The translations under genes and the position numbers were made by a program. Positions 19,135 through 26,491 of a DNA stretch of 64,000 bases are shown here, piece by piece. Under the pieces are notes generated by a model that was not told the origin of the DNA, ran no database searches, and saw only the letters and a list, made by a program, of their open reading frames with translations. How positions within the stretch are numbered: position 1 is the first letter of the stretch; each line of letters opens with the position of its first letter. The DNA comes from Kocuria dechangensis (GTDB taxonomy: Bacteria; Actinomycetota; Actinomycetes; Actinomycetales; Micrococcaceae), in the NCBI RefSeq assembly GCF_014636775.1, contig NZ_BMEQ01000001.1, positions 248,001 to 312,000 on the forward strand, read 5' to 3'.

Positions 19135-20256
19135 TCAGACGGCCAGGCGGTAGCCGCGCTTGATCACCGTCTGCACGAGCGGGGCGGGCAGGGCCCGGCG
19201 CAGCCGGGAGACCACCATCTCCAGGGCGTGCTCGTTGTCCAGCCCCGGCACGGCCCGCAGCAGGTCCGCGCGGGGGACCACGAGGCCGGGGGCGGCGGCG
19301 AGGGCGCGCAGCACCGCGATCTGGGACCAGGGGAGGGGGATGAACCGGCCGCCCAGGGCGATCCCGGTGCCGAGCAGCCGCAGCTCCCCGCACGCCGTGG
19401 GCACCACGGTGGTGCGCTCCGTGACGACGTGGTCGCAGACCAGGCGCACGAGCGCGCCCAGCCGGTAGCGCTCCGGGACGACCGGCTCGATCCCGGCCTC
19501 CAGGAGGGGCCCGGCGCACACGGGGCCCACGGCCGCGGCGGTGACGCCGGAGCGCAGGGCCGCCACGAGCTCGTCGTGGCAGCCGATCTCCTGGGCGGTG
19601 CTGAACACGGCGTCCACGGCGGGTGCGGCGGTGAAGGTCAGGACGTCGATCCGGCGCTCGCAGACCTCCCGGATCAGGGCCGGCAGCCGCTCGCCGTCGT
19701 CGGCGGAGAGCCACCGGTAGGGCGCCACCGTGTCCACGGCGGCACCGGCGGCCACGAGCCGACGCAGCTGCAGGGCGTCGGTCAGCCCGTGCAGCTGCAC
19801 GGCCACGCGGGTTCCCGCGACACCGTCGGCGAGCAGCCGGTCGACCACGGAGGAGGTGCGCTCGAGCTCGGAGACCTCGACGTCGTCCAGCTCCATCGAC
19901 AGGATCTGGCCGCGCGCCTTGGCGCCCCGGGCGAGCACGCGGGCGGTGCGGAACGCCTCCCGCAGGTCCTCGCCGAGGCCGGCGGCGTCCGCGGCCTCGA
20001 ACCAGCGGCGCACCCCGTAGCCGGTGGTCACCACGACCACCTCGGGCCGGTGGGCGAGCAGGGCACGGGTGTCCTCGACGACCCGGGTGTCCTCCTCGGC
20101 GGGGGAGATCATCAGGGCCGGGGCGTGCACCACCTGGGCGCCGCGCCGTTCGAGCGCGGCGATGAAGTCGCCCGCGCGGCGGTGGGCGGTCACGCCGATG
20201 CGGAAGCCGGTCAGCTCGCCCTGCTCGGGCGCTCCGGGAAGAACGTCGTGGGCCAT
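19135..20256 (-). CDS. nnaR: NnaR-type regulator: HemD-like domain plus OmpR-type winged helix
   Basis: A 373-residue fusion. Residues about 15-270 are HemD-like (IGVTAHRRAGDFIAALERRG, EVVVVTTGYGVRRWFEAA, DVLTFTAAPAVDAVF). The last 95 residues form an OmpR-type winged helix ending HALEMVVSRLRRAL and IKRGYRLAV. This architecture is that of NnaR, described in Streptomyces and Mycobacterium smegmatis as a nitrate/nitrite assimilation regulator acting with GlnR. It follows nirB by 55 bases on the same strand. ATG 20256 is chosen: TATCCT (minus strand, 20268-20263) lies six bases upstream, suggesting an additional leaderless promoter. An upstream in-frame start would overlap nirB. Confidence 0.85.
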   Translation of the reverse strand: MAHDVLPGAPEQGELTGFRIGVTAHRRAGDFIAALERRGAQVVHAPALMISPAEEDTRVVEDTRALLAHRPEVVVVTTGYGVRRWFEAADAAGLGEDLREAFRTARVLARGAKARGQILSMELDDVEVSELERTSSVVDRLLADGVAGTRVAVQLHGLTDALQLRRLVAAGAAVDTVAPYRWLSADDGERLPALIREVCERRIDVLTFTAAPAVDAVFSTAQEIGCHDELVAALRSGVTAAAVGPVCAGPLLEAGIEPVVPERYRLGALVRLVCDHVVTERTTVVPTACGELRLLGTGIALGGRFIPLPWSQIAVLRALAAAPGLVVPRADLLRAVPGLDNEHALEMVVSRLRRALPAPLVQTVIKRGYRLAV

Positions 20257-20311
20257 GACCTGAGGATATGGCTCTGCTGTGTCGGTGGTGTTTCCCACTG
20301 TTTCCGGCAGC

Positions 20312-22939
20312 TCACACCTCGGCCGGTGCGCCGGTCCCGGCCTCGGCGCGGACCGGGATGCTCGCACCGGAGATCAGCACGGGGCCCTCCCCGGCGTCGG
20401 ACGCGGCGCGCTCCGCCTCCGTGGCGGGGCGGCGCTGGCCGCGCTCCACCACGTACTCCTGCGAGTCGTCCGGGGCGGCGTCGTTGACGAAGGAGCGGAA
20501 GCGGCGCAGCCGCTCGGGGTCCTCGAGGGTGGCGGCCCACTCGTCCTCGTAGCGGTCGACGTGGCGGGCCATGGCCTCCTCCAGCTCCGCGCCGATGCCC
20601 AGGGAGTCCTCGACGACGACGGCGCGCACGTGGTCGATCCCGCCGTCGAGCTCCTCCTGCCAGCGGGCGGTGCGCTGGAGGCGGTCGGCGGTGCGGATGT
20701 AGTACATGAGGTAGCGGTCGATGTAGCGGACCAGGGTCTCGTCGTCCAGGCCCTGGGCCAGCAGCTGGGCGTGGGCGGGGGTCGCCCCGCCGTTGCCGCC
20801 GGTGTAGAGGTTCCAGCCGTCGGTGGTCGAGATGACGCCGACGTCCTTGCCGCGGGCCTCGGCGCACTCGCGGGCGCAGCCGGAGACGCCCATCTTGAAC
20901 TTGTGCGGGGAGCGCAGGCCGCGGTAGCGCAGCTCGAGCCGGACAGCCATGCCGGTGGAGTCCTGGACCCCGTAGCGGCACCACGTGGAGCCCACGCAGG
21001 ACTTCACGTTGCGCAGGGCCTTGCCGTAGGCCTGGCCGGACTCGAAGCCCGCGTCCACGAGCTCGCGCCAGATCTCGGGCAGCTGCTCCAGGCGGGCCCC
21101 GAACATGTCGATGCGCAGCGCCCCGGTGATCTTGGTGTAGAGCCCGTACCTGCGCGCCACCTCGCCCAGCACGATGAGCTTGTCGGGGGTGATCTCCCCG
21201 CCGGGCACGCGCGGGACCACTGAGTAGGTGCCGTCCTTCTGCATGTTCGCCAGGGCGCGGTCGTTGGTGTCCTGCAGGCCGCCGCGGCCGGCGTCGAGCA
21301 CGTACTCGTCGCGCTGGGAGGCCAGGACGGAGGCCACCACCGGCTTGCAGATGTCGCAGCCCAGACCCGTGCCGAAGCGGGCGAGGACCTCGTCCCACGA
21401 GGCGAGGTCGAGGGCCCGGACCGCCTCGAAGAGCCCCGCGCGGGAGAGCTCGAAGTGCTCGCACAGGGCCTTGGACACCGCCACGCCCGCCTTGGCGAGC
21501 TCCAGGTCCAGGGTCTTCTTGAGCATCGGGACGCAGGAGCCGCACTGGGTGCCCGCGCGGGAGCACGTCTTGAGCTCACCGAGGTCGTGGACGCCGCAGA
21601 AGATCTGCTCGCGCACCGAGCCGGTCGTCACGTTGTTGCAGGAGCACAGGACGGCGTCGTCGGGCAGCTCCCCGGCCGGGGCCTCGCCGCCGGAGGCCGA
21701 GAGGTAGGCGCCGGGCTCCGCGGGCAGCTCCCGGCCGAGGAGGGGACGCAGCGCGTTGTACGGCTCGGCGTCGCCCACGAACACGCCGCCGAGCAGCGTC
21801 TTCGCGTCCGCGGTCACCACGAGCTTCTGGTACAGCCCGCGGGCCGGGTCCGCGTAGACGACCTCGAGGCAGTCCGGGGTCACGCCGTAGGCGTCGCCGA
21901 AGGACGCGACGTCCACCCCGGAGAGCTTGAGCTTGGTGGCGGTGTCGAAGCCGTCGAACGTGGAGCGCCCGCCGGCGATCCGGTCGGCCACGATCTCCGC
22001 CATGGTGTTGGCCGGGGCGACCAGGCCGACGCACTCCCCGGCGAAGCACGCGACCTCGCCGATCGCCCACACATGCTCGGCGGAGGTGCGGCACGCGTCG
22101 TCGATCACCACGCCGCCGCGCGGGTTCGTCACGATCCCGGCGTTGAACGCCAGGCGGTCGCGGGCCCGGATGCCGGTCGCCACGATCACCATGTCGGCCT
22201 CGAGGTCGGCGGAGTCGCGGAACTCGACGGCGCAGACCTCTCCGTCGGCCTTGCGCAGCCCGACCCCGGAGGGCCGCTCGCCCAGGCGCAGGCGCACCCC
22301 GCGCCCGGCGATGAGCGCGTTGAGGGCGCGGCCGGCGCCCTGGTCCAGCTGGGCGTTCATCAGCCACTGGCGGGAGTGCACCACGGTGGCCTCCGCGCCG
22401 AGCTCCTGCAGCCCGCCCGCGGCCTCGAGGCCCAGCAGCCCGCCGCCGATCACCACACCGCGCGGCGTCCGGCCGTAGAGCGCGCGCAGCCGCTCGACCT
22501 CGGCGCGGATCGCGGAGACGTCGTCGAGGGTTCGGTAGACGAAGGCGTGGTGGGCGCCCGGGACATCGAGCCGGGCGGCGTCGGAGCCGGTGGCCAGGAC
22601 GAGCTCGTCGTAGCCCGTCACGGAGCCGTCGGCGGCCGTGACGGTGCGCGCCTCCGGGTCGATCTCCTGCGCGGCCACGCCCAGGCGGAGCTCCACCCGC
22701 GGGTCCTCCCAGACGGTGCCGCCGCCGAGGGTCAGGTCGACCTCCCCGTCGGGGCCGGTCAGCGCCTTGGACAGCTGCACGCGGTCGTAGGGGAGCCAGG
22801 GCTCGTCGGCGAACACGGTCAGCCGGACGTGGTGGTCCTCGGCGGACAGCGCCGCCTCGGCGAACCGGTGGGCGGCGGGGCCGCCGCCCACCACGACGAC
22901 GTGCTGCGGGGACCGGGGGGTGAAGGGGGAGCGCGGCAC
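20312..22939 (-). CDS. nirB: NAD(P)H-dependent assimilatory nitrite reductase, large subunit
   Basis: An 875-residue flavo-iron-sulfur-siroheme enzyme reducing nitrite to ammonium. In order: FAD motif HVVVVGGGPAAHRFAEAAL near 13, NAD motif GVVIGGGLLGLEAAGG, LCSCNNVTTGSV with AGTQCGSC for the 2Fe-2S Bfd domain, the sulfite/nitrite-reductase ferredoxin-like half, and SCVGSTWCRYG with GVSGCARECAEARG, the four Cys that bind the 4Fe-4S/siroheme pair. GTG 22939 has GGAGG five bases upstream. nirD is divergent rather than downstream, and nnaR follows. The upstream region carries phased boxes and TAGAGT. Confidence 0.97.
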   Translation of the reverse strand: MPRSPFTPRSPQHVVVVGGGPAAHRFAEAALSAEDHHVRLTVFADEPWLPYDRVQLSKALTGPDGEVDLTLGGGTVWEDPRVELRLGVAAQEIDPEARTVTAADGSVTGYDELVLATGSDAARLDVPGAHHAFVYRTLDDVSAIRAEVERLRALYGRTPRGVVIGGGLLGLEAAGGLQELGAEATVVHSRQWLMNAQLDQGAGRALNALIAGRGVRLRLGERPSGVGLRKADGEVCAVEFRDSADLEADMVIVATGIRARDRLAFNAGIVTNPRGGVVIDDACRTSAEHVWAIGEVACFAGECVGLVAPANTMAEIVADRIAGGRSTFDGFDTATKLKLSGVDVASFGDAYGVTPDCLEVVYADPARGLYQKLVVTADAKTLLGGVFVGDAEPYNALRPLLGRELPAEPGAYLSASGGEAPAGELPDDAVLCSCNNVTTGSVREQIFCGVHDLGELKTCSRAGTQCGSCVPMLKKTLDLELAKAGVAVSKALCEHFELSRAGLFEAVRALDLASWDEVLARFGTGLGCDICKPVVASVLASQRDEYVLDAGRGGLQDTNDRALANMQKDGTYSVVPRVPGGEITPDKLIVLGEVARRYGLYTKITGALRIDMFGARLEQLPEIWRELVDAGFESGQAYGKALRNVKSCVGSTWCRYGVQDSTGMAVRLELRYRGLRSPHKFKMGVSGCARECAEARGKDVGVISTTDGWNLYTGGNGGATPAHAQLLAQGLDDETLVRYIDRYLMYYIRTADRLQRTARWQEELDGGIDHVRAVVVEDSLGIGAELEEAMARHVDRYEDEWAATLEDPERLRRFRSFVNDAAPDDSQEYVVERGQRRPATEAERAASDAGEGPVLISGASIPVRAEAGTGAPAEV

Positions 22940-22981
22940 GGGAACCTCCGGGGACGGGAACGGACGGGGACATCGACTCCG

Positions 22982-23035
22982 ACTCTAGGGATCCGCGGTT
23001 GCCCCTCGATTGCCCCGCCGTTCCGTCCGGATGAC
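22982..23035 (-). promoter_or_regulatory. nirB promoter: four 11-bp-periodic boxes and -10 hexamer
   Basis: On the minus strand the order is GTCAT (23035-23031), GGAAC (23024-23020), GCAAT (23013-23009), GCAAC (23002-22998), each separated by six bases, then ten bases, then TAGAGT (22987-22982). Each box departs from the GlnR consensus at one or two positions, but the spacing is identical to nirD and narK. Confidence 0.6.
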
Positions 23036-23074
23036 GATCCCCTCACCGGGCTGCCCTTCCCGTGTGAGCGCTGT

Positions 23075-23128
23075 TTGACGGAGCCGAAACGGGATGGGAG
23101 CGCCGGGGAAACGCGCCGGTCCTAACGT
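23075..23128 (+). promoter_or_regulatory. nirD promoter: strong GlnR-like boxes and -10 hexamer
   Basis: TTGAC 23075, GAAAC 23086, GGAGC 23097 and GAAAC 23108 are each separated by six bases. They match gTnAC-n6-GaAAC-n6-GtnAC-n6-GAAAc best of the three promoters, with both GAAAC boxes perfect. Ten bases after the last box comes TAACGT (23123-23128), a TAnnnT -10. The ribosome site AGGAGGA is at 23152. Confidence 0.72.
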
Positions 23129-23162
23129 CGACAACGACGTCCCGACCCACCAGGAGGAACCC

Positions 23163-23543
23163 ATGACCATCACGATTCCCGACCTCGCCCCCCGCACCTC
23201 GACCACCGAGGAGCTCACCTGGCACGACGTGTGCGCGCTGGAGGACCTCGAGGTGCAGTGGGGCGAGGCCGCCCGGGTGGCCGGGCGCCAGGTCGCGCTG
23301 TTCCGCGTGGACGCGGCCACGGTGCTCGCCGCCGACCAGCGCGACCCGCACACCGGTGCCTGCGTCATGGCGCGGGGCATCCTCGGCTCCCGGGGACCGG
23401 CCGTCACGGTCGCCTCACCCCTGCACAAGGAGGTCTACGACCTCGGCACCGGCCTCTGCCTCAACGGCGACGGCCCGGCCCTGCCGGTGCACCCCGTGCA
23501 CGTGGTGGAGGGGCGGGTCCTCGTCGGGCTGGCCGCTGCCTGA
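23163..23543 (+). CDS. nirD: Assimilatory nitrite reductase, small subunit
   Basis: A 126-residue Rieske-fold protein that partners NirB. WHDVCALEDLEVQWGEAARV, QVALFRV and SPLHKEVYDLGTGLCL follow the NirD pattern. As usual for NirD, the Rieske Cys-His pairs are incomplete, so no cluster is expected. ATG 23163 has AGGAGGA six bases upstream. Unlike most genomes, where nirD follows nirB, it is encoded divergently, with about 220 bases between the starts. It probably has its own GlnR-like activated promoter, so subunit stoichiometry would depend on co-regulation of two promoters. Confidence 0.93.
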   Translation: MTITIPDLAPRTSTTEELTWHDVCALEDLEVQWGEAARVAGRQVALFRVDAATVLAADQRDPHTGACVMARGILGSRGPAVTVASPLHKEVYDLGTGLCLNGDGPALPVHPVHVVEGRVLVGLAAA

Positions 23544-23567
23544 GCCGGCCCCGACGGCGGACCTCCG

Positions 23568-23688
23568 CCGAGCCCCCACCACGTGGCAGCAGTCCGCGCC
23601 GAGCCCCCTCGTCCGTCGCAATCCCCCACAATCACGCATGGGGAAATGCGACAGGAGAGGGGGCTCGGCGCCGCTGGTGGGGGCTCGG
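23568..23688. repeat. Nested palindromic element, copy 2; also likely bidirectional terminator
   Basis: Outer arms 23568-23581 and 23675-23688 pair over 14 bp. Inner arms 23596-23628 and 23639-23671 pair over about 33 bp with several mismatches and a 10-base loop. The core (minus strand 23653-23637) is the same TCGCATTTCCCCATGCG found in copy 1 at 12024-12173. It sits between convergent nirD and the AGCS symporter gene. Confidence 0.8.
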
Positions 23689-23709
23689 TCCTGGGCCCGG
23701 GCCGGTTGC

Positions 23710-25284
23710 CTAGAGCTGGGGACCTGCGGCGGGGGCCTCCTCGGGCTCGACGCCGAGCTCGTGGAGCTTCCCGCTCCTGCGGTCGGCCAGGTACTCCTTC
23801 ATGTCCCGCTTGATGACCGGCAGGAGCAGGTAGACGCCCAGCAGGTTCACGAAGCCGCAGACGAACAGGGCCGCGTCGGCGAAGGAGATGACCTCGCTGA
23901 AGGTCAGGACGCAGCCGGCGACGGTGAAGAACAGGTAGATGATGCGGAAGGCGGTGTCGCTGACCCGGCTGCGCCCGAAGAGGTACTCCCACGCCTTGAG
24001 CCCGTAGTAGAACCAGGTGATCAGCGTCGAGTAGGCGAAGAGCACCACCGCGACGGCCAGGACCACGGGGAACCAGGGGATCACGGTGGCGAAGGCGTCC
24101 GAGGTGAGGATCACGCCGTCGGGGGCGCCACCGCCCGCCTGGACCTGGTCGATGCCGGCCTGGAGGCTCGGGGCGCCGGCGATGACGATCGCGAGCGCCG
24201 TCATGGTGCAGATGACCACGGTGTCGACGAGCGGCTCGAACAGGGCCACGAAGCCCTCGCTGACCGGGCGGCGGGTCTTGACCGCGGAGTGGGCGATCGC
24301 GGCGGAGCCCAGGCCGGCCTCGTTCGAGAACGCGGCACGCTGGAAGCCGACGACCATGACGCCCAGCACGCCGCCGGCCATGCCCTCGGGGGAGAACGCG
24401 CCGTCGATGATCGCGCCGATCGCCGCGGGGACCTGGCCCAGGTTGGTCAGGATGACGACCAGGCACGCGGTGACGTAGACGGCGCCCATGGCCGGCACCA
24501 GCCGGCTCGTGGTGGCGCCGATGGACCTGATGCCGCCGATGATCACCGCGGCCACGAGGAGCGCCAGCACGATCCCGAAGATCAGCGCGGCACCCGCGCT
24601 GCCGAGGAAGCCGTCGGCCCCGCCCGTGACGTTCTGCACCTGGGCGAACGTCTGGTTCGCCTGGAACATGTTGCCGCCGGCCGCGCCGAAGAAGAGGATG
24701 GCCACAGCGAAGATGCCGGTGAGGAGCTTGGCGGGGACGCGGCCGAACCTGCGGAACGCGATGGGCAGGTACTTGAACGGCCCGCCGCTGACGGTGCCGT
24801 CCTCGTGGACGTCGCGGTACTTCACGCCCAGGGTGCACTCGGCGAACTTGGTGGCCATCCCGAGCAGGCCGGCGCAGATCATCCAGAAGGTGGCGCCCGG
24901 CCCGCCGAGGGCCATCGCGGCGCCGACGCCGGCGATGTTGCCGAGTCCGACGGTCCCGGACAGCGCAGAGGTCAGCGCCTGGAAGTGGGGGACCTCGCCG
25001 GGGTCGTCCTTCGCGGAGAACCTGCCGCGGATCACCTCGGTGGAGACCTTCAGGCCGCGGAACTGGATGAACCCGAAGTAGACGGTGAAGACGACACCGG
25101 CCGCGATGAGCCAGGCCACCACCGCCGGGAAGCTGATCTCCCCGATGGTGATCGGGAAGAAGACGATGCTCGAGAACACCTCGGTGATGGGGGCGAACGC
25201 CGAGTTGATCGCGTCGTCGATGGCGGCGAGCCAGCCGACGTCCTCGGCAACGGTGGTCATGGGGACCGCGTGTGTGATCTGCAT
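23710..25284 (-). CDS. Alanine/glycine:cation symporter (AGCS) family protein
   Basis: A 524-residue sodium- or proton-coupled amino-acid importer with about ten membrane segments. Family-typical stretches are FQALTSALSGTVGLGNIAGVGAAMALGGPGA, GGPFKYL, FSNEAGLGSAAIAHSA and LITWFYYGLKAWEYLFG. A charged C-terminal tail ends in EEAPAAGPQL. ATG 25284 is placed at the predicted transcription start of a good promoter (TTGCCA-17-TGTAGT), giving a leaderless message; an ATG at 25260 would remove eight residues and also lacks a ribosome site. The nearest upstream neighbour is a doubtful small gene. Confidence 0.92.
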   Translation of the reverse strand: MQITHAVPMTTVAEDVGWLAAIDDAINSAFAPITEVFSSIVFFPITIGEISFPAVVAWLIAAGVVFTVYFGFIQFRGLKVSTEVIRGRFSAKDDPGEVPHFQALTSALSGTVGLGNIAGVGAAMALGGPGATFWMICAGLLGMATKFAECTLGVKYRDVHEDGTVSGGPFKYLPIAFRRFGRVPAKLLTGIFAVAILFFGAAGGNMFQANQTFAQVQNVTGGADGFLGSAGAALIFGIVLALLVAAVIIGGIRSIGATTSRLVPAMGAVYVTACLVVILTNLGQVPAAIGAIIDGAFSPEGMAGGVLGVMVVGFQRAAFSNEAGLGSAAIAHSAVKTRRPVSEGFVALFEPLVDTVVICTMTALAIVIAGAPSLQAGIDQVQAGGGAPDGVILTSDAFATVIPWFPVVLAVAVVLFAYSTLITWFYYGLKAWEYLFGRSRVSDTAFRIIYLFFTVAGCVLTFSEVISFADAALFVCGFVNLLGVYLLLPVIKRDMKEYLADRRSGKLHELGVEPEEAPAAGPQL

Positions 25285-25319
25285 CTCACAACTACACCCG
25301 GTGGGCGGGGTGTTGGCAA
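25275..25319 (-). promoter_or_regulatory. Promoter of the AGCS gene with leaderless start and overlapping palindrome
   Basis: On the minus strand, TTGCCA (25319-25314), a 17-base spacer and TGTAGT (25296-25291) are followed by six bases and the ATG at 25284, so transcription should begin at the start codon. An imperfect inverted repeat, GTGATCTGCATCTCAC at 25275-25290, covers the start and may be an operator. Confidence 0.55.
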
Positions 25320-25409
25320 CGCGTCAGTAGGGATTGAAACGCAGAATTTTCCTGCGCGCTCCGGGGCGCGGGACGGGCAGACCGCGCGCCCCGGCCTGCT
25401 CGGCGACGG

Positions 25410-25592
25410 CTACTCGGCGGCGCGGGCGTCCCCGAGGAACTGCGGAGGCGTCATGGCGCAGACGCGCAGGCCGCGCATCAGGTCCGCGCCGATCCGTCGC
25501 GGCGTGGGACCGGCGGAGCTCGCCGGCGAGGCGGCCCGGCCGATCAGGGAGAAGAGGACGGCGGGGAGGCCGAAGACGAGGAGGAAGGCCAT
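25410..25592 (-). CDS. Possible small membrane peptide, 60 residues (doubtful)
   Basis: The frame reads MAFLLVFGLPAVLFSLIGRA, one hydrophobic helix, then a basic, Pro-rich segment with MRGLRVCAMTPPQFLGD. Third positions are strongly GC, like real genes nearby. The ribosome site is poor and I recognise no family. It would lie 125 bases upstream of the AGCS start on the same strand. It may be a genuine small protein or chance. Confidence 0.3.
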   Translation of the reverse strand: MAFLLVFGLPAVLFSLIGRAASPASSAGPTPRRIGADLMRGLRVCAMTPPQFLGDARAAE

Positions 25593-25963
25593 GGGAGCAT
25601 CCAGCTTTCTGTGGGCGCGCGAGGGCAGGCGGATCCGCGGTGGGATCGGTGCGATCGTGGGGAGCGTCCTGCGGTGCGGCCGGCGCGCCGGGGGCGCCGC
25701 AGTGGGCGTCCACAGTCTACCGGCCCGATGGTGGGCCCTGGAGGACGGTTTCCCGGCGCAGGGGTGAGATTGGTCGCGTAGTGACGACGCCGACGGCCGG
25801 ATCCACGGCATCGCGCGTCCCGGACGGCCGCCGCCGGCGGCCGCGGCACCACGGGCGGCTCCGGGCGCGGTGTCCGGCCGGGGCGCCGCGGGGTCTGGTC
25901 GGTGCGCCGCGGGCTCTGTGATACTGGGCGCACCACGGTCGTCACGAGCGCAAAGGGTCCGGC
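25593..25963. other. Non-coding stretch upstream of the universal stress gene
   Basis: These 371 bases are GC-rich with no convincing gene. Near the right end are a 21-bp-spaced direct repeat (25883-25918) and a possible GATACT -10 at 25919-25924 for the stress-protein gene. Nothing else is supported. Confidence 0.4.
25883..25918 (+). promoter_or_regulatory. Two-copy direct repeat upstream of the universal stress gene
   Basis: GCGCCGCGGGGTCTG (25883-25897) and GCGCCGCGGGCTCTG (25904-25918) match at 14 of 15 positions with a 21-bp period, two helical turns. The second copy abuts the candidate -10, a position that suits a regulator acting at the -35 region. Confidence 0.4.
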
Positions 25964-26434
25964 ATGGAAAACGAAGCGTCAGCAGAGATCGTCGTAGGGG
26001 TCGACGGCTCCCAGCAGTCCGTGGAGGCGTTGCGCTGGGCCGCGCGCCTGGCCCCGGCGCTCGGAGCGGGGATCAGGGCGGTGGGCGCCTGGGAGTACCC
26101 GCCCGAGTACGCGGGATACGTCCCCCTGGGCAGCGACAACTTCGACGAGATCACCCAGAAGCGGGTCGACCAGGCCGTCCACGAGGCCTTCGGGGAGGAC
26201 GTCCCGCCGGGTCTGAGCACCTCCGTCGTCTTCGGCCACCCGTCCAAGGTGCTGGTGCAGGAGAGCAACGACGCCTCGATGCTCGTGGTGGGGCGCAGGG
26301 GGCACGGCGGCTTCCGAGGACTGCTCCTGGGCTCGGTCAGCGCCGCGTGCGTGACCCACGCCCGCTGCCCGGTCCTCGTGCTCCACGAGCACCCCGAGGC
26401 GGAGCGGACGCGCGAGGCGGAGCGGACGGAGTAG
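25964..26434 (+). CDS. Universal stress protein (UspA family, ATP-binding type)
   Basis: A single-domain 156-residue universal stress protein. IVVGVDGSQQSVEALRWAARLA is the N-terminal strand with the conserved Asp. VVGRRGHGGFRGLLLGSVSA contains the G-x2-G-x9-G-S nucleotide-binding motif, so ATP binding is expected. CPVLVLHE is the last strand, followed by a short charged tail with a duplicated AERT segment. ATG 25964 has AAAGGG six bases upstream. Such proteins accumulate under starvation or hypoxia; the specific role is not readable here. It is convergent with the phosphohexomutase gene. Confidence 0.92.
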   Translation: MENEASAEIVVGVDGSQQSVEALRWAARLAPALGAGIRAVGAWEYPPEYAGYVPLGSDNFDEITQKRVDQAVHEAFGEDVPPGLSTSVVFGHPSKVLVQESNDASMLVVGRRGHGGFRGLLLGSVSAACVTHARCPVLVLHEHPEAERTREAERTE

Positions 26435-26444
26435 CCGGCTCCGG

Positions 26445-26480
26445 CCGGTCCGTCCGCGGCGGGGCCGGCGGACGGACCGG
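26445..26480. terminator. Hairpin terminator between convergent genes, 13-bp stem
   Basis: CCGGTCCGTCCGC at 26445-26457 pairs exactly with 26468-26480 around a 10-base GC-rich loop, between the stress-protein stop and the phosphohexomutase stop. Confidence 0.7.
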
Positions 26481-26491
26481 GGCGTTCCCGC

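Noticed and set aside
20257-20367. Longer N-terminus for NnaR
   Set aside because: The extra 37 residues overlap the end of nirB, are not part of the HemD fold, and have no ribosome site.
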